Source of the DNA: JBPOFM01 sp038259855
GTDB lineage: Bacteria; Bacteroidota; Bacteroidia; Flavobacteriales; Flavobacteriaceae
Direction of reading: 5' to 3'
DNA: 9,871 bases
Assembly (NCBI GenBank): GCA_038259855.1
Contig: JBBSOJ010000111.1
Span: forward strand, 1-9,871
The translations under genes and the position numbers were made by a program. Positions within the stretch are counted from its first letter, which is position 1. The number at the start of each line of letters is the position of its first letter. Of this stretch, positions 1-6,735 are shown piece by piece. The notes under the pieces were generated by a model. It was given only the letters and a program-made list of their open reading frames with translations. It did not search any database and was not told the origin of the DNA.

Positions 1-1344
1 TATTTGGCCGTTCTCAAATTAAGGAATGATATGAAATCACCTATTCTATGTCTCTATGGACCCCCAGGTGTTGGTAAAACATCGCTCGGAAAATCCATTG
101 CAGAGGCATTGGGTAGAGAGTACGTGCGGATGTCCTTGGGAGGATTGCGAGATGAAGCGGAAATTCGCGGACACCGCAAAACCTACATCGGTGCTATGCC
201 AGGTCGAATTCTTCAAAGTTTAAAAAAAGCAGGAACGTCGAATCCAGTATTTGTTTTAGATGAAATTGATAAATTGACCAACAGCCATCAAGGTGATCCA
301 TCGTCGGCGATGTTGGAGGTTTTGGATCCGGAACAAAACTCCGATTTTCACGATAATTTCCTGGAAATGGGTTTTGACCTTTCTAAAGTGATGTTTATCG
401 CAACAGCGAATAGTTTGAGCACCATTCAACCAGCTTTGAGAGATCGTATGGAAATCATCGATGTTACAGGGTATACGATTGAAGAGAAAGTAGAGATAGG
501 AAAGCGCCATTTATTACCAAAGCAACTGAAAGAGCATGGCATGACCGATAAAGATCTGAAAATTGCGAAGCCGCAAATGGAACGGATTGTTGAAGGATAT
601 ACGCGTGAATCAGGCGTTAGAGGCTTGGACAAGCAAGTAGCTAAAATGGTTCGTAATGCCGCCAAAAATCTTGCTATGGAAGAGACGTATAATCATAAAG
701 TATCCAATGAGGATATTATTGAAGTTCTAGGGTCTCCAAGAATGCAGCGCGATAAGTATGAGAATAATAATGTCGCTGGTGTCGTCACAGGTCTCGCATG
801 GACGAGTGTCGGAGGTGATATTTTGTTCATTGAATCGATTCTTTCTAAAGGAAAGGGTACCTTAACCATTACGGGTAATTTGGGAACGGTAATGAAAGAG
901 TCCGCAACCATCGCTATGGAATACATTAAATCAAACGCTGAAGAGTTCGGAATTGATTCAGATGTATTCAGCAAATACAACGTTCACATTCACGTGCCAG
1001 AGGGTGCTACGCCTAAAGATGGTCCTAGTGCGGGTGTAACGATGTTAACGTCATTGGTATCCTTATTTACACAACGTAAAGTCAAGAAAAATTTGGCAAT
1101 GACCGGTGAAATCACGTTACGAGGTAAAGTATTGCCTGTGGGCGGTATAAAAGAGAAAATCTTGGCTGCCAAACGCGCGAGAATTACTGATATTTTACTT
1201 TGTGAGCAAAACAGACGTGATATTGAAGAAATAAAGCAAGACTATCTAAAAGGTCTGACATTCCATTATGTCACCGATATGAGCGATGTTTTAAAACAAG
1301 CGTTAACAAACGAGAAAGTGTCAAACGCTAAAACTTTTATATAA
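1..1344 (+). CDS. lon: Lon ATP-dependent serine protease, C-terminal part (5' end outside window)
   Basis: Lon is a cytoplasmic AAA+ protease that unfolds and degrades damaged and regulatory proteins. The frame is open from base 1 (Tyr codon, then Leu), so the N-terminal substrate-binding domain and the true start lie upstream; judged against E. coli Lon roughly 340-370 residues are missing. Counting from the TTG at position 4 as residue 1: Walker A GPPGVGKT at 19-26, Walker B VFVLDE at 82-87, the sensor region ATAN at 133-136, and RDR arginines at 146-148. The proteolytic domain follows from about 255. Its catalytic serine is Ser342 in PKDGPSAG, and the lysine is Lys385 in GGIKEK, 43 residues later, the same spacing as the E. 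coli Ser/Lys dyad. The reading frame is intact to its TAA and is followed by a strong terminator, so lon ends its transcript here. Identity is very secure. Confidence 0.97.
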   Translation, partial: YLAVLKLRNDMKSPILCLYGPPGVGKTSLGKSIAEALGREYVRMSLGGLRDEAEIRGHRKTYIGAMPGRILQSLKKAGTSNPVFVLDEIDKLTNSHQGDPSSAMLEVLDPEQNSDFHDNFLEMGFDLSKVMFIATANSLSTIQPALRDRMEIIDVTGYTIEEKVEIGKRHLLPKQLKEHGMTDKDLKIAKPQMERIVEGYTRESGVRGLDKQVAKMVRNAAKNLAMEETYNHKVSNEDIIEVLGSPRMQRDKYENNNVAGVVTGLAWTSVGGDILFIESILSKGKGTLTITGNLGTVMKESATIAMEYIKSNAEEFGIDSDVFSKYNVHIHVPEGATPKDGPSAGVTMLTSLVSLFTQRKVKKNLAMTGEITLRGKVLPVGGIKEKILAAKRARITDILLCEQNRRDIEEIKQDYLKGLTFHYVTDMSDVLKQALTNEKVSNAKTFI

Positions 1345-1364
1345 TATATTGAATCTTATCATTG

Positions 1365-1402
1365 AAGCCGAGTGCCCAAAAAGGTATCTCGGCTTTTTTT
1401 TT
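1365..1402 (+). terminator. Rho-independent terminator of lon
   Basis: An 8-bp stem (AAGCCGAG at 1365-1372 with CTCGGCTT at 1388-1395) probably continues as TGCC/GGTA past one bulged T, leaving a CAAAAA loop. It runs into nine T residues at 1394-1402. It sits about 20 nt after the lon stop codon, on the expected strand. Confidence 0.9.
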
Positions 1403-1518
1403 GGATATTAATTGCTTTGACATTTGAGAGTTTAAGCTATACAACTCGTAACTAATTACGTTCATCTAAAATTTTAATCAAAATAAATTATACTTCTAAT
1501 CGTTTAAGGAAGATATAG

Positions 1519-1526
1519 TACTTTTG
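1519..1526 (+). promoter_or_regulatory. Putative porQ promoter, -7 element
   Basis: TACTTTTG matches the Bacteroidota -7 consensus TAnnTTTG exactly. Its last base is only 7 nt before the porQ ATG, so a start site at the usual distance would give a leader of almost no length. No TTG -33 element is visible at the normal 17-23 nt spacing, which lowers confidence. Other near matches in the gap (1412-1419, 1419-1426) are imperfect. Confidence 0.5.
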
Positions 1527-1533
1527 CCAGCTT

Positions 1534-2553
1534 ATGCTAAAGAGGATTACCTGTTTTTTATGCTTCGTATTTACATTACCGATCTGTGCACAGCTTGGTG
1601 GGGAGGCGACCTATCAATTCCTTAATTTAGTATCATCACCTCGGCAAGCTGCATTAGGGGGAAAGGTCATTACCAATTTTGATTATGATGTCACCGGCGG
1701 GCTATTCAATCCAGCTGCCATTAATGTTGAAATGGATAATCAATTGGCTTTGAATTATTCGAGCTATCTCGGTGGCATTAGTTATGGCACAGCGGCTTAT
1801 GCATATACTTGGGACCGACATGTAAACACTCTGCACATCGGAATGTCATATATCAATTACGGATCTTTTGACGGTTATGATTTAAATGGCGTTTCAACAG
1901 GAACATTTACAGGTAATGAGGCTGCCTTATCTTTCGGGTATGCCTATAAAATACCTTATGAAGACTTTTATCTAGGCGCCAACGTCAAGTTTATAACGTC
2001 TCAATTAGAGCAGTATAATTCTCTTGGTGGTGCTGTGGATTTGGCCGCGATGTACATTAATGAACGATTGGAGTTTCATGCAGCATTGGTGGTTAGAAAT
2101 TTAGGAACTCAATTTACCACGTATGCCGGTCTGCAAGAACGATTGCCGATGGAGGTTGATTTCGGGATGTCGCAAACGCTTCAGAACGTCCCTATTCGCT
2201 GGCATGTAACTTTTGAAAATTTGCAAAAATGGCCAATAGGTGTCTCTAATCCCTCTCGCGTAACGACTGATTTAGATGGTAATCGCACCGAAGAAAAGGT
2301 TGGATTTTTAAATGAAACATTGCGTCATACCATTTTAGGAGCCGAATTGTTTCCAGACAAGGGATTTAGTGTTAGATTGGGATATAATTTCAGAAGGGCA
2401 GAAGAATTACGAATTGTGGACCAACGTAATTTTTCAGGATTATCTTTTGGAATTGGTCTTAAATTGAATAAAATGCGTTTCAGTTATTCGCATGCCAGAT
2501 ATAATGGAGCATCCAATACCAGTTTTTTTGGACTCCAAATAGATTTACGATAA
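1534..2553 (+). CDS. porQ: Type IX secretion system protein PorQ
   Basis: PorQ is an outer-membrane protein of the Bacteroidota type IX secretion system. In Porphyromonas it belongs with PorU, PorV and PorZ to the attachment complex that processes and anchors cargo. The 339-aa product begins with a Sec signal peptide (Lys-Arg, hydrophobic core, likely cleavage after Ala19 in PICA-Q). The mature start, LGGEATYQFLNL then SPRQAALGGK (about 21-44), is what I recognise as characteristic of the family. The rest alternates short aromatic-rich strands and ends in FFGLQIDLR, as expected for a beta barrel. ATG 1534 is the only start that preserves the signal peptide. No Shine-Dalgarno is visible, and a -7 promoter element lies immediately upstream. 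The stop TAA shares its last A with the cmk start, so porQ and cmk form one transcription unit. Assignment rests on recalled family features. Confidence 0.88.
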   Translation: MLKRITCFLCFVFTLPICAQLGGEATYQFLNLVSSPRQAALGGKVITNFDYDVTGGLFNPAAINVEMDNQLALNYSSYLGGISYGTAAYAYTWDRHVNTLHIGMSYINYGSFDGYDLNGVSTGTFTGNEAALSFGYAYKIPYEDFYLGANVKFITSQLEQYNSLGGAVDLAAMYINERLEFHAALVVRNLGTQFTTYAGLQERLPMEVDFGMSQTLQNVPIRWHVTFENLQKWPIGVSNPSRVTTDLDGNRTEEKVGFLNETLRHTILGAELFPDKGFSVRLGYNFRRAEELRIVDQRNFSGLSFGIGLKLNKMRFSYSHARYNGASNTSFFGLQIDLR

Positions 2554-3242
2554 TGGATAAAATTACAATTGCTATCGACGGATTTTCTTCAACAGGTAAA
2601 AGCACCGTTGCCAAACAATTGGCCAAAACTTTAGGCTACGTGTATGTAGATACCGGTGCCATGTATCGCGCTGTCACGTTGTATGCGATGCAACACGATT
2701 GTATCGATGATAAAAAATTTGACATTGAAAAATTAGTTTTAGCATTACCTTCCATAAAGATCGACTTCAAATTCAACGAGGCATTAGGTTTTGCTGAAGT
2801 ATTTTTGAATGGTGTTAATGTTGAAAACGATATTAGAACGCTCGAAGTGTCTAATTTTGTCAGCCCTGTTGCCGAAATTTCCGAAGTACGTAAAATGTTG
2901 GTGACACAACAGAAAGCGATGGGAAAAAATAAAGGTGTCGTGATGGATGGCCGTGATATAGGGACGGTGGTGTTCCCAGATGCCGAATTGAAAATCTTTA
3001 TGAACGCTTCTGCTGAAACAAGAGCAAAACGTCGCTATCATGAATTATTGGAGAAGGGAGATGATGTAAATTATGAAGACGTTCTGGACAATGTTATGTT
3101 GAGAGATGATATCGATTCCAATCGGGAAGATTCGCCACTTAAAAAAGCCGAAGATGCCGTGGAATTTGATAATTCTGACCTTAACGTTCAAGAACAATAC
3201 GATACGTTATATAGGTTGGCCTTAAAAGCCATCAGAAAATAA
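2553..3242 (+). CDS. cmk: Cytidylate kinase ((d)CMP kinase)
   Basis: Cmk phosphorylates CMP and dCMP to the diphosphates using ATP, salvaging cytidine nucleotides for RNA and DNA synthesis in the cytoplasm. The 229-aa length is normal for bacterial Cmk. A P-loop lies at 10-18 (GFSSTGKST), a variant of the common GPAGSGKST form. The NMP-binding region follows with YVDTGAMYRA at 31-40. GRDIGT at 133-138 is the conserved CMP-contacting motif, RAKRRY at 157-162 the LID-side arginines, and DSNREDSPL at 188-196 the C-terminal signature. The start ATG overlaps the porQ stop (TAATG), suggesting translational coupling. No strong terminator follows directly; transcription probably ends at the hairpin near 3458-3479 shared with the convergent LysM gene. 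Identity is secure. Confidence 0.96.
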   Translation: MDKITIAIDGFSSTGKSTVAKQLAKTLGYVYVDTGAMYRAVTLYAMQHDCIDDKKFDIEKLVLALPSIKIDFKFNEALGFAEVFLNGVNVENDIRTLEVSNFVSPVAEISEVRKMLVTQQKAMGKNKGVVMDGRDIGTVVFPDAELKIFMNASAETRAKRRYHELLEKGDDVNYEDVLDNVMLRDDIDSNREDSPLKKAEDAVEFDNSDLNVQEQYDTLYRLALKAIRK

Positions 3243-3295
3243 AGGTCATCATTTTAAAATTCAAATATAATTGATTTCATTAAGTTTTCTGACTA

Positions 3296-3442
3296 TTAGG
3301 TATCATCTCCAACGGCAATAAATCTTTTAACATTACTCAAAAAGGTCATTAAAGTTCCCGTCATTATTGTAAGGATGATTATGGCTTCAATTATTGCTGA
3401 TTTTTCTTTGGGAATAGCATATTTTTTTAATAAAATGAGCAC
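3296..3442 (-). CDS. Doubtful small membrane ORF (48 codons) or gene remnant
   Basis: A minus-strand frame begins at a GTG codon (3440-3442) and runs 48 codons to TAA. Its predicted product has a basic start (LKKYAIPKEK), one strongly hydrophobic stretch (about residues 15-35, IIEAIIILTIMTGTLMTFL), and a short tail NVKRF...GDDT. It thus resembles a single-pass membrane peptide with a positive C-terminal flank. Against it: no ATG start, no promoter element seen, and a start just past the T-run of the upstream terminator. The frame stays open back through that hairpin, so it could also be the tail of a decayed longer gene. A competing plus-strand frame covers part of the same DNA. I do not recognise the family. 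Confidence 0.22.
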   Translation of the reverse strand: MLILLKKYAIPKEKSAIIEAIIILTIMTGTLMTFLSNVKRFIAVGDDT

Positions 3443-3450
3443 TATGCAAG

Positions 3451-3479
3451 AAAAAAAAAAGCGACTCGAAAGTCGCTTT
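3451..3479 (-). terminator. Terminator of the LysM gene, possibly shared with cmk
   Basis: A 9-bp perfect stem (AAAGCGACT at 3458-3466 with AGTCGCTTT at 3471-3479) closes on a four-base loop. On the minus strand the loop reads TTCG and the stem is followed by ten further T residues (3460 down to 3451), making a strong terminator about 20 nt past the LysM stop. On the plus strand only TTTAG follows, so termination of cmk transcripts there would be weaker. Confidence 0.88.
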
Positions 3480-3500
3480 AGTTATAAAGTTTAAAAAAAT

Positions 3501-3878
3501 CTATTCATTTGGGATGATCAATTCTTGATCTGGATGAATTAAATCAGGGTTCTTTAAAATGTCTGAATTTGCCGCAAATATCTTTTGATATTTGGAGGCA
3601 TCTCCATAATAATGCTTTGCAATTTTCCCCAAAGTTTCGCCACTTTTTACCGTATGCCTTGCGTATACAGAGGTATCTGCTACCTTAATATCCGCTTGGA
3701 TATCTTTCGGACTGTCGCCACCAACTGATTTTATTTCATCCCAGAGGAGATCTTTGTCGTATTGACTTTTTGCAGTTCCCGTAATGTGTAAGACGCCATT
3801 TTCTTCTTTGACATCACCATTTTGAATGTTTAGTTTTTCACCAAGATTGAGAACGCTTTGATATTTTGACTTTACCAT
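3501..3878 (-). CDS. BON/LysM domain protein, YgaU/Kbp-like
   Basis: The 125-aa protein has two parts. Residues about 20-68 form a BON-like segment (GVLHITGTAKSQYDKDLLWDEIK, then IQADIKV). Residues about 74-123 form a LysM domain: HTVKSGETLGKIAKHYYGD, then NPDLIHPDQELIIP at the end. This order matches E. coli YgaU (Kbp), a roughly 149-aa potassium-responsive cytoplasmic protein. Here the N-terminal leader is shorter. No signal peptide or membrane segment is visible, so although LysM usually binds peptidoglycan, a cytoplasmic location is more likely. The start ATG follows an A-rich stretch typical of Flavobacteriaceae initiation regions. The gene diverges from rpsA and ends at its own terminator, so it is probably monocistronic. 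Domain calls are firm; the exact role is inference. Confidence 0.88.
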   Translation of the reverse strand: MVKSKYQSVLNLGEKLNIQNGDVKEENGVLHITGTAKSQYDKDLLWDEIKSVGGDSPKDIQADIKVADTSVYARHTVKSGETLGKIAKHYYGDASKYQKIFAANSDILKNPDLIHPDQELIIPNE

Positions 3879-3907
3879 TTTTTTTATTTTTAAGATTAAT
3901 TATGTTC

Positions 3908-3915
3908 TAAAGATA
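3908..3915 (-). promoter_or_regulatory. Possible -7 element for the LysM gene
   Basis: On the minus strand this reads TATCTTTA, seven of eight matches to TAnnTTTG, and would give a leader of roughly 25 nt. No TTG -33 element is seen at suitable spacing, so this is only a candidate. Confidence 0.3.
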
Positions 3916-4005
3916 CCAATTTTAGTGTTAAAATGCAGTTAAGAATTCTAACAACTTTATCTATAAAACTTTTTTATATTGCTGGGCAAATGAGGTTTTA
4001 TATGT

Positions 4006-4036
4006 TTGGAAATCAAATATAAATAGTTTATTTTTG
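4006..4036 (+). promoter_or_regulatory. rpsA promoter (TTG-N20-TATTTTTG)
   Basis: TTG at 4006-4008 and TATTTTTG at 4029-4036 are separated by 20 nt, fitting the Bacteroidota housekeeping promoter TTG-N17..23-TAnnTTTG. Transcription is expected to begin near 4041-4043, giving a leader of about 115 nt before the rpsA ATG. The divergent LysM gene starts about 130 nt to the left, so the two promoters share this gap. Confidence 0.78.
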
Positions 4037-4133
4037 CACTCCTTTTAGCGAAATCTTGGATAGAGAAAGGAATAAGATAAAAAAACAATAACACTTCTGT
4101 GTGGTAGTCGCTTCAATCTTCCAATAACATACA

Positions 4134-4151
4134 GAATACAAACTAGTATTC
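4134..4151 (+). promoter_or_regulatory. Hairpin just upstream of the rpsA start codon
   Basis: GAATAC (4134-4139) and GTATTC (4146-4151) form a perfect 6-bp inverted repeat around AAACTA and end 5 nt before the ATG. In the mRNA this could fold over the initiation region. S1 controls its own translation in E. coli, so an autoregulatory role is possible, but this is inference. The stem is AT-rich and could be chance. Confidence 0.35.
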
Positions 4152-4156
4152 AGCAA

Positions 4157-6031
4157 ATGTCTGAAAAAGAAACAAAACAAGCTGACGTAGAGTCTACTAC
4201 AGCAACAGAAAGCGCAGTGGAAACTACAGAAACTGCAACAGTTGAAGCCCCGAAACCAGCGGTATCGGAAGCACAAGCAAATCCTGAAAAGTTCTTAAAA
4301 GAATTTAACTGGCACAATTACGAAGAAGGAATTGAGCAAGTTGATGATGAAAAACTTTTAGAATTTGAAAAATTAGTATCTGAAAATTTCGTAGATACTT
4401 TAGATGATGAAGTTGTTGAAGGTGAAGTTATTCACATCTCTGATCGTGATGCGATCATTGACATCAATGCAAAATCTGAAGGTGTTATCTCACTTAACGA
4501 ATTCCGTTACAATCCTAACTTAAAAGTTGGTGATAAAGTAGAAGTATTGATTGACGTTCGTGAAGATGCGACAGGGCAATTGGTATTATCTCACAGAAAA
4601 GCGAGAGTGATCAAAGCATGGGATCGTGTTAACAATGCACATGATACAGGTGAAATCGTTAACGGATTCATCAAATGCAGAACTAAAGGTGGTATGATCG
4701 TTGACGTATTTGGTATTGAAGCATTCTTGCCAGGTTCTCAAATTGATGTTAAACCTATTAGAGATTACGATCAGTACGTAAATAAAACGATGGAGTTTAA
4801 AGTTGTGAAAATCAACCACGAATTCAAAAATATCGTTGTCTCTCACAAAGCGCTTATTGAAGCGGATATTGAAGAGCAGAAAAAAGAAATCATTGGTCAA
4901 CTTGAAAAAGGTCAGGTATTGGAAGGTGTTGTTAAAAACATCACATCGTATGGTGTCTTTATCGATCTTGGTGGCGTTGATGGATTGGTTCACATTACAG
5001 ACCTTTCTTGGTCACGTATCAACCATCCAAACGAAATCGTTGAGTTAGATCAAAAATTAAACGTTGTGATCCTTGATTTTGATGAAGATAAATCAAGAAT
5101 CCAATTAGGTTTAAAACAATTGAGCAAACACCCTTGGGAAGCGTTGGGCGAAGATGTGAAAATCGGAGACAAAGTAAAAGGAAAAGTGGTGGTTATTGCT
5201 GACTACGGCGCCTTTATCGAAGTTGAAGAAGGTGTTGAAGGCTTGGTTCACGTAAGTGAAATGTCATGGTCAACCCATTTACGTTCTGCACAAGATTTCG
5301 TAAACGTCGGTGATATGATTGATGCGGTTATCTTAACGTTAGACAGAGAAGATCGTAAGATGTCTCTTGGTATCAAACAATTAACGCCAGATCCATGGAC
5401 TGATATTACAACTAAATATCCAGTAGGTTCTAAACATTCTGGTATCGTGCGTAACTTTACAAACTTTGGTGTATTTGTTGAATTAGAAGAAGGTATTGAC
5501 GGATTGATTTACATCTCCGATTTATCTTGGACTAAAAAGATCAAGCATCCAAGTGAGTTCTGTAATGTAGGAGATACTTTGGAAGTCCTTGTATTGGAAT
5601 TGGATGTTGATGGACGTAAATTAAGTTTAGGTCATAAACAAACCACTGAAAACCCTTGGGATAAATACGAAACAGAATTCGCTTTGGGAACTACCCATAA
5701 AGCAGAAATCGCTGATATCGTAGACAAAGGAGCGACTATCGAATTTAATGAAGATATCGTTGCATTTGTACCTTCACGTCATCTAGAACAAGAAGATGGT
5801 AAGAAATTGAAAAAAGGCGATACCGCCGAATTCAAGATCATTGAGTTCAATAAAGAATTCAAACGTGTTGTTGCATCTCATACGGCGATCTTTAGAGAAG
5901 AAGAAATTGCAAATGTAAAAGCGGCTGTTGCTAAAGCAGAAGCTAGTGCAGCAGAAGCAAAACCTACATTAGGAGATGCCAATGATGCCTTACAAGCTCT
6001 TAAAGATAAAATGGACGGGAAAACAAAGTAA
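4157..6031 (+). CDS. rpsA: 30S ribosomal protein S1 (six S1 domains)
   Basis: S1 binds mRNA at the ribosome and helps initiation, which matters in a lineage that rarely uses Shine-Dalgarno pairing. The 624-aa product starts with an acidic Thr/Glu/Ala-rich tail (1-42). Six S1 repeats follow, at roughly 87-148, 165-233, 253-322, 338-409, 425-495 and 512-578. Repeats 3-5 are canonical (SYGVFIDLGGVDGLVH, DYGAFIEVEEGVEGLVH, NFGVFVELEEGIDGLIY), each with an SDLSW-like core. Repeats 1, 2 and 6 are more divergent, as in other S1 proteins, where the first two attach to the ribosome. A charged Ala/Lys/Glu-rich C-terminal segment (579-624) looks helical. The count of six matches E. coli S1, and the extra length comes from the two tails. 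The gene has its own promoter, a long leader and a strong terminator, so it is transcribed alone. Confidence 0.97.
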   Translation: MSEKETKQADVESTTATESAVETTETATVEAPKPAVSEAQANPEKFLKEFNWHNYEEGIEQVDDEKLLEFEKLVSENFVDTLDDEVVEGEVIHISDRDAIIDINAKSEGVISLNEFRYNPNLKVGDKVEVLIDVREDATGQLVLSHRKARVIKAWDRVNNAHDTGEIVNGFIKCRTKGGMIVDVFGIEAFLPGSQIDVKPIRDYDQYVNKTMEFKVVKINHEFKNIVVSHKALIEADIEEQKKEIIGQLEKGQVLEGVVKNITSYGVFIDLGGVDGLVHITDLSWSRINHPNEIVELDQKLNVVILDFDEDKSRIQLGLKQLSKHPWEALGEDVKIGDKVKGKVVVIADYGAFIEVEEGVEGLVHVSEMSWSTHLRSAQDFVNVGDMIDAVILTLDREDRKMSLGIKQLTPDPWTDITTKYPVGSKHSGIVRNFTNFGVFVELEEGIDGLIYISDLSWTKKIKHPSEFCNVGDTLEVLVLELDVDGRKLSLGHKQTTENPWDKYETEFALGTTHKAEIADIVDKGATIEFNEDIVAFVPSRHLEQEDGKKLKKGDTAEFKIIEFNKEFKRVVASHTAIFREEEIANVKAAVAKAEASAAEAKPTLGDANDALQALKDKMDGKTK

Positions 6032-6052
6032 TTCCTGAATCATTTATATAAC

Positions 6053-6084
6053 AAAAGCCTCCAATGAACATTGGAGGCTTTTTT
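6053..6084 (+). terminator. Rho-independent terminator of rpsA
   Basis: A 13-bp perfect stem (6053-6065 with 6070-6082; core AGCCTCCAAT/ATTGGAGGCT) closes on GAAC, and the right arm ends in six T residues at 6079-6084. It begins about 20 nt after the rpsA stop and separates rpsA from the pyrR promoter. Confidence 0.93.
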
Positions 6085-6140
6085 AATACCAATAGGTCTC
6101 AAGTTATGGATTCTTTAGAATTATGCGATCTAAAAAACCA

Positions 6141-6170
6141 TTGTGAAGACCATTTTTTATTCTAACTTTG
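6141..6170 (+). promoter_or_regulatory. pyrR operon promoter (TTG-N19-TAACTTTG)
   Basis: TTG at 6141-6143 and TAACTTTG at 6163-6170 with a 19-nt spacer form an essentially perfect Bacteroidota promoter. The expected start near 6175-6178 leaves a leader of only about 20 nt before the pyrR ATG, too short for an attenuator. It is the only clear promoter seen before rnz, so it may drive the genes from pyrR onward. Confidence 0.85.
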
Positions 6171-6195
6171 TGAACCAACCACGTTTGGAAACACT

Positions 6196-6735
6196 ATGGG
6201 CCAAAAAGTTTTACTTAACGCAAAAGAAGTAAATATCATACTTCACCGATTGGCTTGCCAACTTATTGAAAACCATAACGACTTTAGTCAAACTGTCTTG
6301 ATAGGATTGCAGCCACGTGGAAAATTTCTTGCCAATCGTCTGGCCAAAATGCTGAAGGAGGATTATAATATCAAAAACATCCAGTTGGGATTACTCGATA
6401 TCACTTTTTTTAGAGATGATTTTAGACGAGGTGAAAAACCTTTGGAAGCCAATACTACCGAAATCAATTTTATAGTAGAAGATAAAAATATCGTGTTTAT
6501 TGACGATGTTCTTTACACGGGGCGAAGTATTCGCGCTGCACTGACGGCCATTCAATCCTTTGGTAGACCCAACGAAATTGAACTGTTAACCCTAATTGAC
6601 AGACGATTTAGCAGACACCTCCCGATTCAACCCAATTATAGGGGAAGACAGGTTGATGCCATCAATATGGAAAAAGTGAAGGTGAATTGGGTAGAAAACG
6701 AAGGAGAAGATGTGGTGTATTTGATTAATAATTGA
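6196..6735 (+). CDS. pyrR: PyrR family protein (uracil phosphoribosyltransferase / pyr regulator)
   Basis: PyrR proteins bind pyr mRNA in Bacillus to cause attenuation and can also make UMP from uracil and PRPP. The 179-aa length is typical. Visible motifs are GLQPRG at 37-42 (the phosphoribosyltransferase loop), DITFFRDDF at 68-76, and the PRPP-binding signature IVFIDDVLYTGRS at 99-111. The C-terminal LIDRRFSRHLPIQPNYRG (133-150) corresponds to the DRGHRELPIRADY segment of the Bacillus protein. The UPRTase fold and active site are therefore intact. Aligned by eye to B. subtilis PyrR as I remember it, the RNA-contact positions Thr18 and His22 are His17 and Cys21 here, while the neighbouring Arg is kept (Arg18). 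With the very short leader, classical attenuation of this transcript looks unlikely. The gene heads a cluster with pyrB. Family identity is secure; regulatory function is open. Confidence 0.94.
   Translation: MGQKVLLNAKEVNIILHRLACQLIENHNDFSQTVLIGLQPRGKFLANRLAKMLKEDYNIKNIQLGLLDITFFRDDFRRGEKPLEANTTEINFIVEDKNIVFIDDVLYTGRSIRAALTAIQSFGRPNEIELLTLIDRRFSRHLPIQPNYRGRQVDAINMEKVKVNWVENEGEDVVYLINN

Noticed and set aside
2580..2606. Unusual P-loop in Cmk (GFSSTGKST)
   Set aside because: The GK-S-T core is intact, and I recall this variant as normal for Bacteroidota cytidylate kinases.
3375..3494. 39-codon plus-strand ORF (start MIMASII) after cmk, preceded by AAGG
   Set aside because: It reads straight through the LysM terminator hairpin and the A-run encodes its lysines; no family features. 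The minus-strand frame over the same DNA is more protein-like, though also doubtful.
4028..4276. Cys/Phe-rich minus-strand ORF over the rpsA leader and N-terminus
   Set aside because: Its composition is what the reverse strand of the Thr/Glu/Ala-rich S1 tail would give, and it crosses the rpsA promoter and leader.
4586..4993. 135-codon minus-strand ORF inside rpsA
   Set aside because: It lies wholly antisense to a certain S1 coding region, has Asn/Phe-rich composition typical of the reverse strand of an AT-rich gene, and shows no family motif or promoter.
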